A DNA stretch of 64,000 nt from Desulfobulbaceae bacterium (GTDB taxonomy: Bacteria; Desulfobacterota; Desulfobulbia; Desulfobulbales; Desulfurivibrionaceae): NCBI GenBank assembly GCA_004332195.1, contig SJBG01000009.1, positions 1-64,000 of the forward strand, written 5' to 3'. Of this stretch, positions 8,718 through 16,973 are shown piece by piece (position 1 is the first letter of the stretch; every line of letters starts with the position of its first letter). The notes under the pieces are model-generated. The model saw nothing but the letters and a program-made list of their open reading frames with translations, was not told the origin of the DNA and ran no database searches. Both the position numbers and the translations under genes were made by a program.

Positions 8718-9629
8718 TTAGATGAATGATTTAGAGCAGTCCGAGCACGCAGCTAGATTCATTTGCAATGCGTCGGTGTGATGCTTTCTCAGCGATAGAT
8801 ACTGCGAATTCTTCCATATTTCTGCGATTGATGATTTGCCCAGGTCGCCGAGGATAACGCTCCCTTCGAAATCCAGGCAACAAAGCGATGACTTTCCATC
8901 GGCTAACACCGTAAATGTTCTCCAGATTCGTGCGCAAGGTTTTCTTGTTTTGCTGGTTCCCGGGCTAGTAATCACGGCATTGCTCCAATTGTGTAATTTT
9001 CCAAACGAAAACTTGTCAACACAGTTTTTCAGTGATTCCATGGTCGCGCTTTTATCTGAGGTGCTGTTGCAGGATATTTCAATTTTAAGGGGGGATGCCA
9101 TCTGGTTTCTTACGGCGACTAAGGTCTTGATGTTGTCGATGATTTGATCAAATTTTAATGGTGTTCTTAATCTTTCAAATTCCTTTTTGTTTGCTCCGTC
9201 AAAACTGATTTTGATTTCATCCAGACCTGCTGCAATTAGTTTTTTTGATATTTCTGCGGTAAGCAAAGAACCATTAGAGAAAATTTTTATTCTTCGGAGA
9301 CCTTTTTCCTTGGCGTACTTTATTCTTTGAACAATTTTATTATCCAGTAGTGGTTCGCCAAAGTTATGCAAATGAACATTGGGGCAATTATGTTCAGCGC
9401 ATTCATCTATCACTTTTTTGAAAACACCGTCATCCATGATCTTGGTGGCTCTTTTCATGGTACGGTGTGGGCAAATGATGCATTTTGCGTTACAGGCGTT
9501 CGTCGTTTCAATTTGAACGGTGTTCGGAAAATTGTTCGTTGTGATATTTAAAATGTTTCCGGCTGTAAGACATAGTATCTTTGATAAAACCTGTTGAATT
9601 GAGCTGGTCAGGTTGCGGTCGGCGGCCAT
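8718..9629 (-). CDS. radical SAM protein with SPASM-type C-terminus
   Basis: A 303-residue protein. Residues 45-60 carry the radical SAM cluster motif CNAKCIIC (CX3CX2C), which binds a 4Fe-4S cluster and SAM. A GEPLL glycine-rich SAM-binding segment follows. The C-terminus has CCLDFEG and ACSDCSKS cysteines, as in SPASM auxiliary cluster domains. Family members make peptide- or sugar-modifying enzymes; the position beside glycan genes suggests a modified sugar or a small-molecule tailoring step. The AT-rich composition differs from the GC-rich surroundings (10-20 kb), a hint of transfer. The substrate is unknown. Confidence 0.85.
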   Translation of the reverse strand: MAADRNLTSSIQQVLSKILCLTAGNILNITTNNFPNTVQIETTNACNAKCIICPHRTMKRATKIMDDGVFKKVIDECAEHNCPNVHLHNFGEPLLDNKIVQRIKYAKEKGLRRIKIFSNGSLLTAEISKKLIAAGLDEIKISFDGANKKEFERLRTPLKFDQIIDNIKTLVAVRNQMASPLKIEISCNSTSDKSATMESLKNCVDKFSFGKLHNWSNAVITSPGTSKTRKPCARIWRTFTVLADGKSSLCCLDFEGSVILGDLGKSSIAEIWKNSQYLSLRKHHTDALQMNLAACSDCSKSFI

Positions 9630-9940
9630 TTTGCCGTTGCCCCATACGTTGTGGTTGAGTTGTTTAGACCCGATATCGGTTGTTGTCAGCTTGGCGGACC
9701 GATTCGGCTGTCAGATCGACCGGATGTTCGATTGCCGACCCGGCTGGATGTTCGCAAACTCAATAACACAAACCACTTTACCTGTCACCTGAATCCGGCA
9801 ATTGAGTGGCGGAACCAGACCCATATACTTGCGGCCACCCTGAAAAATTGCTCTGGCGTATGGTTGATATTATGTTGCTAACAGAAACCGGAAAAAGGTT
9901 GCCGTTTGGAACAGAACCAACTATACTGCGGACTCTTTAT
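9630..9940. other. Intergenic region with second copy of the 54-bp repeat
   Basis: There is no convincing gene. It contains the second copy of the 54-bp repeat (9741-9794) and the stretch upstream of selC. The 50 bp before the tRNA contain no clear consensus promoter to my eye. Confidence 0.5.
9741..9794 (-). repeat. 54-bp direct repeat, copy 2
   Basis: See copy 1 at 7196-7250. The two copies flank the wrbA remnant, the ELM1-type gene and the radical SAM gene, so they may mark the edges of an inserted or duplicated block. Confidence 0.65.
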
Positions 9941-10038
9941 GGAAGTGGAAAGGGTACTGGTGGCCCTCCCGGACTTCAAATCCGGCGCACCGGGTTAACA
10001 GCTTGGTGGGTGGGTTCGATTCCCATGCACTTCCGCCA
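9941..10038 (+). tRNA. selC: tRNA-Sec (anticodon TCA), selC
   Basis: A 98-nt gene including encoded CCA. The anticodon arm is CCGGA-CTTCAAA-TCCGG, with TCA in the loop to read UGA. The long variable arm (CACCGGG pairs with CTTGGTG) and extended D stem (AGGG...CCCT) are those of selenocysteine tRNA. The T arm is GTGGG-TTCGATT-CCCAT. The acceptor stem GGAAGTG pairs with CACTTCC for seven pairs; an eighth pair would be G-G, so the usual 8-bp bacterial acceptor stem appears one pair short. Its presence implies selA, selB and selenoprotein genes elsewhere; none is identifiable in this window. Confidence 0.95.
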
Positions 10039-10121
10039 TCTCTTCTTTGATCGCCCCCCAAAGAACAAGCTTTACCGACGTCTTCCGGTCGCTTCATCTT
10101 CTCGTGAAAACAAGCGAAAAA

Positions 10122-10997
10122 TCACATTTCCGGACGTAACAGGGGGAAACCCAAGGTCTTTCTTTTGGCTACGTACTGCTCGGCCACGTGACGGGTGATA
10201 TTGCGAATTCGACCGATATAGCGGGTCCGTTCGGCCACGCTGATCGCCCTGCGGGCATCGAGCATGTTGAAGGTGTGCGAACATTTCAGGCAGTAATCGT
10301 ATGCGGGCAAGGTTAGTTCCAGATTCAGCAGACGCAGGGCTTCAGCCTCGCAGATGGCGAAAAATTCCAGCAGTTTGGTGACGTTGGCGTGCTCGAAGTT
10401 GAAGGCTGAGAATTCCTTTTCGGCCTGGAGAAAAATATCGCCGTAACTAATTTGATTGTTCCAGGAGATATCGTAGACACTTTCTACTCCTTGCAGATAC
10501 ATGGCAATCCGTTCCAAACCGTAAGTTAGCTCCACTGTTACCGGACAGAGATCCAGGCTGCCGGCCTGCTGGAAATAAGTGAACTGGGTAATCTCCATGC
10601 CATCAAGCCAAACCTCCCAGCCCAGGCCGGAAGCTCCCAGGGTCGGCGACTCCCAATCATCTTCGACAAAACGAATATCATGCTCCAGGGGATCCAAGCC
10701 CAAACTGGTCAGGCTTGCGATGTAAATCTCTTGAATATCCGCGGGTGAAGGCTTGATGATCACCTGGTACTGGTAATAATGTTGCAGCCGGTTGGGATTT
10801 TCCCCGTAACGACCGTCGGTTGGCCGCCGGGAGGGCTGGACGTAAGCCGTGCTCCAGGGTTCCGGTCCCAGGGCCCGCAGGAAGGTGGTTGGGTGAAAGG
10901 TTCCGGCTCCGACTTCCATGTCGTAGGGTTGCTGAATGGTGCAACCCCTTGCCGCCCAGTAGTGTCCCAGGGCAAAGATAATGTCTTGAAAATGCAT
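10122..10997 (-). CDS. glyQ: glycyl-tRNA synthetase alpha subunit
   Basis: A 291-residue protein from the ATG at 10997 ([15 protein letters not shown]). The 65-residue track extension upstream is low-quality repeat-derived sequence. The protein is the class II catalytic subunit of the heterotetrameric bacterial GlyRS, which charges tRNA-Gly. It contains [40 protein letters not shown] and [15 protein letters not shown], all hallmark GlyQ blocks. The beta subunit gene glyS, normally adjacent, is absent: downstream lies selC and upstream a HEAT protein. The family assignment is very secure. Confidence 0.96.
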   Translation of the reverse strand: MHFQDIIFALGHYWAARGCTIQQPYDMEVGAGTFHPTTFLRALGPEPWSTAYVQPSRRPTDGRYGENPNRLQHYYQYQVIIKPSPADIQEIYIASLTSLGLDPLEHDIRFVEDDWESPTLGASGLGWEVWLDGMEITQFTYFQQAGSLDLCPVTVELTYGLERIAMYLQGVESVYDISWNNQISYGDIFLQAEKEFSAFNFEHANVTKLLEFFAICEAEALRLLNLELTLPAYDYCLKCSHTFNMLDARRAISVAERTRYIGRIRNITRHVAEQYVAKRKTLGFPLLRPEM

Positions 10998-11061
10998 AAG
11001 CCGCCAACGAAAAAAAATCACGAAAAAGATCGCGGTCTTTGTCGGGCCGCGCTCAGAACAT

Positions 11062-11180
11062 ATTGCCCTTCGGGCAAAAGGGGGGCAGGGGTCGGTGATC
11101 AGGAGACAGGGGACAAAGATTTTATGAATGTGCTCTGTTTTCCGGCTCTTGACCCTTGACCCCCTGTCTCTGGTCCTCTG
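11062..11180. repeat. Inverted-repeat leader upstream of glyQ
   Basis: A perfect TTGCCC-TTC-GGGCAA hairpin (11063-11077) is followed by a larger imperfect inverted repeat. Its left arm is GATCAGGAGACAGGGG and its right arm the complement-like CCCCCTGTCTCTGGTC. It lies in the 240-bp gap between the HEAT protein gene and glyQ, and would be in the glyQ leader if the two are cotranscribed. It lacks the T-box GGTGGNACCGCG sequence. Its function is unknown; it could be repeat debris. Confidence 0.4.
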
Positions 11181-11235
11181 TTTACGGGACATCCCCCCGG
11201 CATGTCAAGCAAAACGTCCACCAAAAACCTGTTTA

Positions 11236-12003
11236 CTACTTTATGCGAGCCAAGGCCGCGGCGACCAGTTCATCCACGGTGGCGGTGAGCAAACGTGGGT
11301 GTTGATAAAAGACCAGGGATTGAGACTGACCCAGTAACAAACGCAGGGCGGGAGTGGCGGAACCGGCGCGGAGCAAACCCAGGGCGCGGGCAGCCAGGCC
11401 TCGAACGGTAGCATCCGGGGAATCCAGGTAAGGCAGCAGGTAGTGGCTCGCCCTTTTTTTTTCGAGCAATTGGGGCCGAACCTGGGCTAGTCGACCCACA
11501 CCCCACATTAGCCCTTGCTGCAATGGGGGATATTCGAGAAAAGCCCCATCCTCCCGCATAAAAGAAACCAGGATGTGGGTGTATTCATCAGCCAGTTGGG
11601 CATGATACACCAGGCATGCAGCTATGGCCTCAGGGGCCCCCCAACCGATGCCGCCGGACTCGTCGTTAAGGCTCCACATCAGGCGGCGCATCACTACCCG
11701 CGCCGCCTCCTTATTATTGTTTGCCAGGTCCGCCACCAGGGGGCCCATGACGCTCACCGTCCGCCAGCGCAAAAGGGGGTCATTATGACAGAGCAGAGAG
11801 AACAGGGCCTGCAAGACCCGGGGCCTTGGCCAAGCCAGCAGCTTGGCCACCAAGTCGTTCAACTCGGCGGTCGGCTCTTCACCGGGGGTTGCCGACATCT
11901 CCTTGGCGGCAAGGCCATTTTCCGCGACAAACCTTGCCTCCACCAGGGGGCCGACTTCGACTAGTAGTTGCGAAACCTGCTTTTTGACGGTTAACAAGCC
12001 CAT
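11236..12003 (-). CDS. HEAT-repeat protein, DVU0298 type
   Basis: A 255-residue all-helical protein built of HEAT-like repeats, with no membrane segments. Diagnostic blocks are ALFSLLCHNDPLLRWRTVSV, VVMRRLMWSLNDESGGIGWG and a C-terminal VRGLAARALGLLRAG repeat. These are familiar from the DVU0298-type proteins of sulfate-reducing Desulfovibrio and relatives. The molecular role is unknown; HEAT solenoids usually bind proteins. It lies between fprA and glyQ, all on the minus strand. Confidence 0.8.
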   Translation of the reverse strand: MGLLTVKKQVSQLLVEVGPLVEARFVAENGLAAKEMSATPGEEPTAELNDLVAKLLAWPRPRVLQALFSLLCHNDPLLRWRTVSVMGPLVADLANNNKEAARVVMRRLMWSLNDESGGIGWGAPEAIAACLVYHAQLADEYTHILVSFMREDGAFLEYPPLQQGLMWGVGRLAQVRPQLLEKKRASHYLLPYLDSPDATVRGLAARALGLLRAGSATPALRLLLGQSQSLVFYQHPRLLTATVDELVAAALARIK

Positions 12004-12054
12004 GAAAAATCCGCCATTGCCGATTAGGCAATTTGATGAAGTGGAGGCAAACTT

Positions 12055-13248
12055 TTACGATTTATTCATGGCTTGAGCCACCGATCTTCCCAACTCTACG
12101 CAATCCTTGAGGGTTTTGTGGGTCGGCACATTTTTAATGCGCACCCCGTCTTGCGCTGCGGGTATTTCCATATCTTCCAAATACTTGTTGAGCTGTTTCA
12201 GGGCCTCACCGCTCCAGCCGTAAGAACCAAAGGCCGCGCCGATTTTGTTCTTCGGCCGCAGTCCTTTCATGTAGGTGAGAACATCGGCCATGGCCGGCAT
12301 CAGGTTGTTGTTGAGGGTGGGCGAACCCAGAATAACCGCCTTGGCATCCAGAACCTCGGTCATGATGTCGCTGCGGTGATTTTTGCGGACGTGCAGCAGG
12401 CTGACGGAATTGATTCCCTCCTGTTGCAGGCCGCTGGCCACCGCCTTGGCCATCTTTTCGGTGCTGTGCCACATGGTATCGTAAACAATAACCGCCTTGT
12501 CGCGGGCTTCCTGATTGGCCCAGCGTTGGTAGGCCTCGATGATCGCCGTCGGGTTTTTTCGCCAGATCAGGCCGTGGTCCGGGGCGATCATCTCGATCTC
12601 CGGGCCGTTGGCCTTGATTTCGGCCAGCAACTTTTGCACGATGGGGGAAAAAAGCAGCAAGATGTTGGCATAATACTTGGCGGCATGGGCCATCAATTCG
12701 TGGGGGTCTACCTCATCGTCAAAACGTTCGGAGGTGGCCCAGTGTTGACCGAAGGCATCGCTGGAGATCAACAGCTTGTCTTCGGGGATGTAGGAAAACA
12801 TGCTGTCCGGCCAGTGCAGCATTCGGGTTTCGACGAATTTGATCGTTCGCTTGCCTAAAGCAATGCTGTCCCCGGTTTTGGCCACCATGTAGGGCCAATC
12901 AGGCCGGTGAAAATGCTCCAGCAGGGCCTTGTGTCCCATGGGCGAACAAATAATTTTTTCCGGTTTGATCAGGTCAATCATCTCCGGCAGGCTGCCGGAA
13001 TGATCCAACTCCACGTGGTTGAGCACGATGTAGTCGATCTTGGCTGGATCAACAACTTGATGAATGTGATGAAGCAGGTCGTTTTTAAACCCCGAGCGGA
13101 CGGTGTCGAAAAGAACGGTCTTCTCGTCCCGGATCAAATAGGCGTTGTAGGTGGTGCCTTTCTTGATCGAATAGCCGTGAAAATCACGACTGTTCCAGTC
13201 CACGGCCCCCACCCAGAAAATATTTGGTTTGATCTCAACGGCTTTCAT
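12055..13248 (-). CDS. fprA: flavodiiron protein (oxygen/NO reductase, FprA/ROO type)
   Basis: A 397-residue class A flavodiiron protein. The N-terminal metallo-beta-lactamase domain has the di-iron ligand motif NHVELDHSG near residue 80, then SPMGHKALL, SSDAFGQHWA and IAPDHGLIW. The C-terminal flavodoxin domain (residues 250-395) has VIVYDTMWHSTEKMA for FMN phosphate. These soluble enzymes reduce O2 to water, or NO to N2O, using rubredoxin-type electron donors. It is the last of the dfx-rbr-perR set, 37 bp after desulfoferrodoxin, and so belongs to the oxygen-defence block. Confidence 0.95.
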   Translation of the reverse strand: MKAVEIKPNIFWVGAVDWNSRDFHGYSIKKGTTYNAYLIRDEKTVLFDTVRSGFKNDLLHHIHQVVDPAKIDYIVLNHVELDHSGSLPEMIDLIKPEKIICSPMGHKALLEHFHRPDWPYMVAKTGDSIALGKRTIKFVETRMLHWPDSMFSYIPEDKLLISSDAFGQHWATSERFDDEVDPHELMAHAAKYYANILLLFSPIVQKLLAEIKANGPEIEMIAPDHGLIWRKNPTAIIEAYQRWANQEARDKAVIVYDTMWHSTEKMAKAVASGLQQEGINSVSLLHVRKNHRSDIMTEVLDAKAVILGSPTLNNNLMPAMADVLTYMKGLRPKNKIGAAFGSYGWSGEALKQLNKYLEDMEIPAAQDGVRIKNVPTHKTLKDCVELGRSVAQAMNKS

Positions 13249-13284
13249 TATTGTCTTTCCTCTATCATCTTTGGGTTTTTCCTT

Positions 13285-13659
13285 TTATGCCCGCCAGAGT
13301 CCGTGCAGGTTACAGTATTCCCGAGCACTGACTTCTTGAGCGCTGATCGCAAAGACGGCCTCGGGGGCTTGATCCGGTTCCAGAAACTGGCGATATACTT
13401 TGCCATCGGCCACCAACTCGATCCATTCAATATAATGTTTTTCATTCATGGGATGCGCCACCGAGCCGACCTTCACCTGGTAGCCACCGTCAATTTTTTC
13501 AATCACCGGCACGTGTTTTTCTTGGGCCGCGTCTACGGTGTTTTCGCTGACCAGCCTCATGGGCTGGCCGCAGCAGACCAACTCGCCGACTCCGGTATGG
13601 AGAACTTCGACAATATTACCACAAACATCGCACTTATACACTTCCAGTTTATTCGTCAT
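13285..13659 (-). CDS. dfx: desulfoferrodoxin (superoxide reductase)
   Basis: A 124-residue two-domain superoxide reductase. The N-terminal desulforedoxin-like center I has CDVCG and CCGQPM (four cysteines on Fe). Center II (Fe with four His and one Cys) uses [22 protein letters not shown] and the terminal YCNLHGLW. It reduces superoxide to hydrogen peroxide in the cytoplasm without releasing O2. The peroxide can then be handled by the rubrerythrin encoded just upstream (15 bp gap), and reduction probably comes from a rubredoxin. Confidence 0.97.
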   Translation of the reverse strand: MTNKLEVYKCDVCGNIVEVLHTGVGELVCCGQPMRLVSENTVDAAQEKHVPVIEKIDGGYQVKVGSVAHPMNEKHYIEWIELVADGKVYRQFLEPDQAPEAVFAISAQEVSAREYCNLHGLWRA

Positions 13660-13673
13660 GATAAAATCTCCGT

Positions 13674-14249
13674 TTACCAGTTTTCCTTAAGGAGCTCGAA
13701 ATGAGCCTGGACGTGATCGCAGGCGGGACAACGATCGGGAGCTGTGGTCCCTTCGTGAGTGTAAGCGCAGTTACGGCACTGCCAAGTGGTCGTCTGTTGA
13801 CGACTAAAAACCCGGCCCGCTTCGATGTTGGCTCGCAGGGCCCGATAACGTTTTTCATGAAAGACTTCGGCCACCGCGATTTTTAAAAAAATTTCCGCGA
13901 TTTCAGCAAAGCCCTCTGCGTTGGCAACTTTGGCAAAGTTGGGATACATCTCGGTATGCTCATAGTTTTCTCCCGCTGCGGCCTCGGCCAGGTTTTCCAT
14001 GGTATTGCCGATCATCCCGGCAGGAAAAGTCGCGCAAATTTCCACCTCACCCCCCTCAAGAAGCTTAAAAAGGCGTTTAGCATGTTCCTTTTCATGGTTG
14101 GCGGTCTCTTCGAAAACCGCTGAAATTTGCACATATCCTTCTTTTTTGGCCTGAGAGGAAAAATAGGTGTAGCGATTGCGGGCCTGGGATTCGCCGGCAA
14201 AGGCGGTTAGAATATTTTCTTCTGTTGCAGTGCCTTTCAATGTTTTCAT
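13674..14249 (-). CDS. rbr: rubrerythrin (peroxide reductase)
   Basis: A 191-residue protein. The N-terminal ferritin-like four-helix bundle carries the di-iron ligands ([26 protein letters not shown], and a second helix pair containing [11 protein letters not shown]). The C-terminal rubredoxin-like Fe site is [10 protein letters not shown]...CPACDH. Rubrerythrins reduce H2O2 to water in anaerobes. A good ribosome-binding site (AAGGAGACTG) precedes the ATG at 14249. The 210-bp gap to perR upstream should hold a promoter, but I found no convincing Fur/PerR box in it. Confidence 0.97.
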   Translation of the reverse strand: MKTLKGTATEENILTAFAGESQARNRYTYFSSQAKKEGYVQISAVFEETANHEKEHAKRLFKLLEGGEVEICATFPAGMIGNTMENLAEAAAGENYEHTEMYPNFAKVANAEGFAEIAEIFLKIAVAEVFHEKRYRALRANIEAGRVFSRQQTTTWQCRNCAYTHEGTTAPDRCPACDHVQAHFELLKENW

Positions 14250-14461
14250 CGAAACAGTCTCCTTAAACTTGATGGGTTAGTGAGGGGTATACCGGTAAGC
14301 AATCATAAACACCATCGGGTTGCCGCCACGTTGCAAAGTGTCAGTGGACCCTTTTGGCAACCACATTTGATAAGCGCTTTGGGCGCGGGCCAATCAGGGT
14401 CGAATTCAGTCCTGACGCGAGATATGCCGACGTGCGATGCCGGCCATCAGGCAAATTTGTT

Positions 14462-14836
14462 TTAACGGCAAGCCGGGCAAAGACCGGTGAACTCCAGGTT
14501 ATGGCGCAAAATGGTAAAATCAGTATGTTGCTTAGCCTGACATTCGAGTTCAGTATCAATGGGCAGGTTTGGCAAATCGTCGAGCCGATCACAATTGAGA
14601 CAGCGAACATGATAGTGGTGAACGACTTTACCGTCGAAACGCTTTTGGGTTCCGCCAGCCTCCAGCTTCCGGATCAGTCCCTGTTCGGCCATTAGCTCCA
14701 GGTTACGGTAAACCGTGCCCAAACTAATCCGGGGCAATTTTTTCCGCGCCAGCTGATAAAGCTCATCAGCGGTGGGATGAGTGTGCAGTTTGCAAAGCTC
14801 ATCCAGTAAAACCTGTCGTTGCCTGGTTACCCGCAT
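14462..14836 (-). CDS. perR: Fur-family regulator, PerR-like
   Basis: A 124-residue Fur-family repressor. The winged-helix segment RQRQVLLDELCKLHTHPTAD, then RISLGTVYRNLELMAEQGLI, is the DNA-binding half. HHYHVRCLNCDRL and the terminal CPAC supply the structural zinc cysteine pairs and metal ligands. The adjacent peroxide and superoxide defence genes suggest a PerR role in derepressing them under oxidative stress. The only strong Shine-Dalgarno (AAGGAGGATC) is about 25 bases upstream of this ATG and feeds a GTG that meets a stop after four codons, so the true start or a leader peptide is worth checking. Confidence 0.88.
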   Translation of the reverse strand: MRVTRQRQVLLDELCKLHTHPTADELYQLARKKLPRISLGTVYRNLELMAEQGLIRKLEAGGTQKRFDGKVVHHYHVRCLNCDRLDDLPNLPIDTELECQAKQHTDFTILRHNLEFTGLCPACR

Positions 14837-15059
14837 GGAAGTGCCTAGCCTAGAGACACGAGATCCTCCTTAAAATTTAAGCAACTGCCGCCGCTCCGCC
14901 CGGAAGGGAAAGCTTCCGGCAGCTACAACCGCCCGCAGCCAAACAAAACAGGAAAGGTTACTACCACGACAAGGTATAGCAAGAGTCCTCTGAACGCAAG
15001 GGGGCAAAAACAATTTATTTTCAGCCGACAGAAGAACCTAAGTAGTTTCCATCCGGAAA

Positions 15060-15692
15060 CTAATTTTTCAAGGTAGCCTCAAGTTCGTTGAGCAGTCGTT
15101 CAAGCGGTTGGGCGGTGTTGATGACCAGGAGTTGGTCGCCGCTGAGTTCGACAGGGTACTGGAATTTGTCCCGCTGACGGTGGTAGATTTCCCAGCGTCC
15201 ATCGGAGACGGCCTGAGGATCGCCGGCCCGGATGGCCAGTCGCTCCCGCCTGACCTGATCTGAACACTCGCAGAGTACAAAGTGGGCGATAAGGCCCAGC
15301 GAACCGGCCAGGGCGTTGACCTCGTCGCGTTCCAACCGACCCAGGTAAGCGGCATCAAGGACCACCTTTTTATTCTGGTGTAGATCGGTGGCGGCCCGGC
15401 AGAGCAGTTCGTCGTAGGTAAGGCGGCTGAACTCCGGCGAGTAAATGCCCTGGGCGGCATCCTCTGGGCGCCTGGTAGCGGCCGCCAGCCCGGCCAGTTC
15501 TTTGCGAACCACGTCGGAATTGTGGTAGCTTAAAGAGTGACGGGCGGCCCAAGCCTTGGCCAGGGTGCTCTTACCGGCGGCAATCATCCCGAAAAAAACG
15601 TAAAAGCGGGCAGGCGAAGATGTCGCTGAAGTTTGGCCCACTGTCCGAACGAGGGCTGCGGGCGGAGTTTTAGAAGCTGTGGCTGCGGGCAT
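15060..15692 (-). CDS. AAA/gluconate-kinase-like P-loop kinase domain protein
   Basis: About 210 residues from the ATG at 15692. A Walker A motif, FFGMIAAGKSTLAKA, is followed by YHNSDVVRKELAG and a VVLDAAYL strand, typical of the P-loop kinase half of the two-domain aminoglycoside phosphotransferase/ATP-binding proteins. In most relatives this domain is fused to the C-terminus of the phosphotransferase. Here it lies in another frame, overlapping the upstream gene by 23 bp, with no clear ribosome-binding site. Either a frameshift has split a fused gene or translation is coupled. The substrate is unknown. Confidence 0.75.
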   Translation of the reverse strand: MPAATASKTPPAALVRTVGQTSATSSPARFYVFFGMIAAGKSTLAKAWAARHSLSYHNSDVVRKELAGLAAATRRPEDAAQGIYSPEFSRLTYDELLCRAATDLHQNKKVVLDAAYLGRLERDEVNALAGSLGLIAHFVLCECSDQVRRERLAIRAGDPQAVSDGRWEIYHRQRDKFQYPVELSGDQLLVINTAQPLERLLNELEATLKN

Positions 15693-16794
15693 AGTGCTCG
15701 GCCAGGGTGAAATAACGTCCGGCCTGCTCCAGCGATTTTTCCTTGGTGGTTGCATCCACCTCCGGAGCGTGGGCGGTGAACAGGCCAATCTTGCCGCGCA
15801 CGTAGGCGCGGTAGCAGCAATAGAAGGGCAACATCGCGCTTAGTTCAGGGTCGGCGGTCTGGATAATGAACTGTTCGACGAAGTAACGAGAAAGCCGGCT
15901 TAAGCCGTGAAAGTTGAGATCCATGACTAAAAAGGCAATATCACTGGCCACATCGCAGCAACGAAAACGTTGGTTGAACTCAATGCAGTCAAAAATGTAA
16001 ACCTTTTCTCTATTCTCGGCAAAACAGATATTGGCCGAGTAGAGGTCACCGTGGCCTTCGCAGATCCGCCCCGCTTCCTGACGCTGCCGGAATAATGGCT
16101 CTTGTCTGAGAAAATCATGAGTATACGAACTGATTAAGTTGAACTGTGCGTGGCTTAAAGCCGGGCCGCCGACAAATTCGGTAGTTTGCTCAAGATTTTC
16201 ATTCACGTTGAGCGCTACCGTCTCGACGCTACCCATGAGGGCCATGACCTTCGGATCTCCGGCTGCCGCGCGGTAAAAGGGGACGAGCTTGGCCGTGATC
16301 TGATCAAGGTGTCTGGCACTCAATTCACCCCGCGCGATGACCCCGGCCATCATGCCGACTTCCGGCATCCGCACCATCCTGACCAGGTATTCCACCGGCT
16401 CCCCGTTGCCAGCCTGGTTGCGATGGCCGCTCGGGCGGTCAAAGTTAAGCTGGTGGTCAGGAGATATCATCTGATCGTCGTTTTCGTGGTGTTCGGCCAG
16501 CTTAAGGGAACCATCAGCTGCCCGATTAAGCTCCCATACATCCAAATAAATCTCTGGACAAAGCCGACGGTTGAGCCGCAGCTCCTCTTGGCAAAAATGA
16601 CGACGCTTAGCCGGCTCAATAAAATTGAGAAAACCGAAATTCACCGGTTTTTTCATCTTGTAAACAAAATTTCCGGCCAGAAACACGTAAGAGATATGGG
16701 TCTGAACCAGCTCCACTCGCTCCACCGGATGAGGATAGGCCGTCGGGTTCAGCAAAAACCGCACGGTTTCGGGCAATTCGCGATCTTTTGTCAT
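15670..16794 (-). CDS. aminoglycoside phosphotransferase-family (APH) protein
   Basis: A 374-residue protein. A kinase-like fold is shown by YKMKKPVNFGFL (ATP-lysine region), the catalytic loop ICEGHGDLYSANICF and the metal-binding IFDCIEFNQRFR. These are features of the APH-like domain of bifunctional phosphotransferase/P-loop proteins (COG2187 type), usually about 500-530 residues when fused to the next kinase domain. A ribosome-binding site, AGGGGTAACT, precedes the ATG. True antibiotic resistance is not implied; the physiological substrate of this environmental family is unknown. Confidence 0.8.
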   Translation of the reverse strand: MTKDRELPETVRFLLNPTAYPHPVERVELVQTHISYVFLAGNFVYKMKKPVNFGFLNFIEPAKRRHFCQEELRLNRRLCPEIYLDVWELNRAADGSLKLAEHHENDDQMISPDHQLNFDRPSGHRNQAGNGEPVEYLVRMVRMPEVGMMAGVIARGELSARHLDQITAKLVPFYRAAAGDPKVMALMGSVETVALNVNENLEQTTEFVGGPALSHAQFNLISSYTHDFLRQEPLFRQRQEAGRICEGHGDLYSANICFAENREKVYIFDCIEFNQRFRCCDVASDIAFLVMDLNFHGLSRLSRYFVEQFIIQTADPELSAMLPFYCCYRAYVRGKIGLFTAHAPEVDATTKEKSLEQAGRYFTLAEHYARSHSF

Positions 16795-16835
16795 AGTTAC
16801 CCCTGAAGCTCAATCTACTTTATAGCTCCCACTAA

Positions 16836-16973
16836 GGGCCATTAAATTTAGCGAAATTCAGAGCGGTAAAAGTTCACTAGCGCCTCAGCTTCGCCCGCTT
16901 TGACCTTCGAAGCATAGTTTGGTTACGTTAAGAAGGCCAAAATGGGCGAAGCTGAGGCGCTGGTGAGTTTTTA
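16836..16973. repeat. PR2 palindromic repeat, copy 2
   Basis: About 138 bp directly downstream of aspS, ending at its stop codon. The left inner arm CTAGCGCCTCAGCTTCGCCC is almost exactly complementary to the right inner arm GGGCGAAGCTGAGGCGCTGG, separated by about 45 bp containing AGCATAGTTTGG and AAGAAGGCCAAAATG. The outer left arm starts GGGCCATTAAATT as in the 51.4-kb copy. The transcript would form a very stable hairpin at the aspS 3' end. Confidence 0.85.

Noticed and set aside
10998-11192. N-terminal extension of GlyQ in the track
   Set aside because: The family starts at MHFQD; the extension lies in the inverted-repeat leader.
11000-11235. T-box riboswitch upstream of glyQ
   Set aside because: No GGTGGNACCGCG antiterminator sequence or specifier loop could be found.
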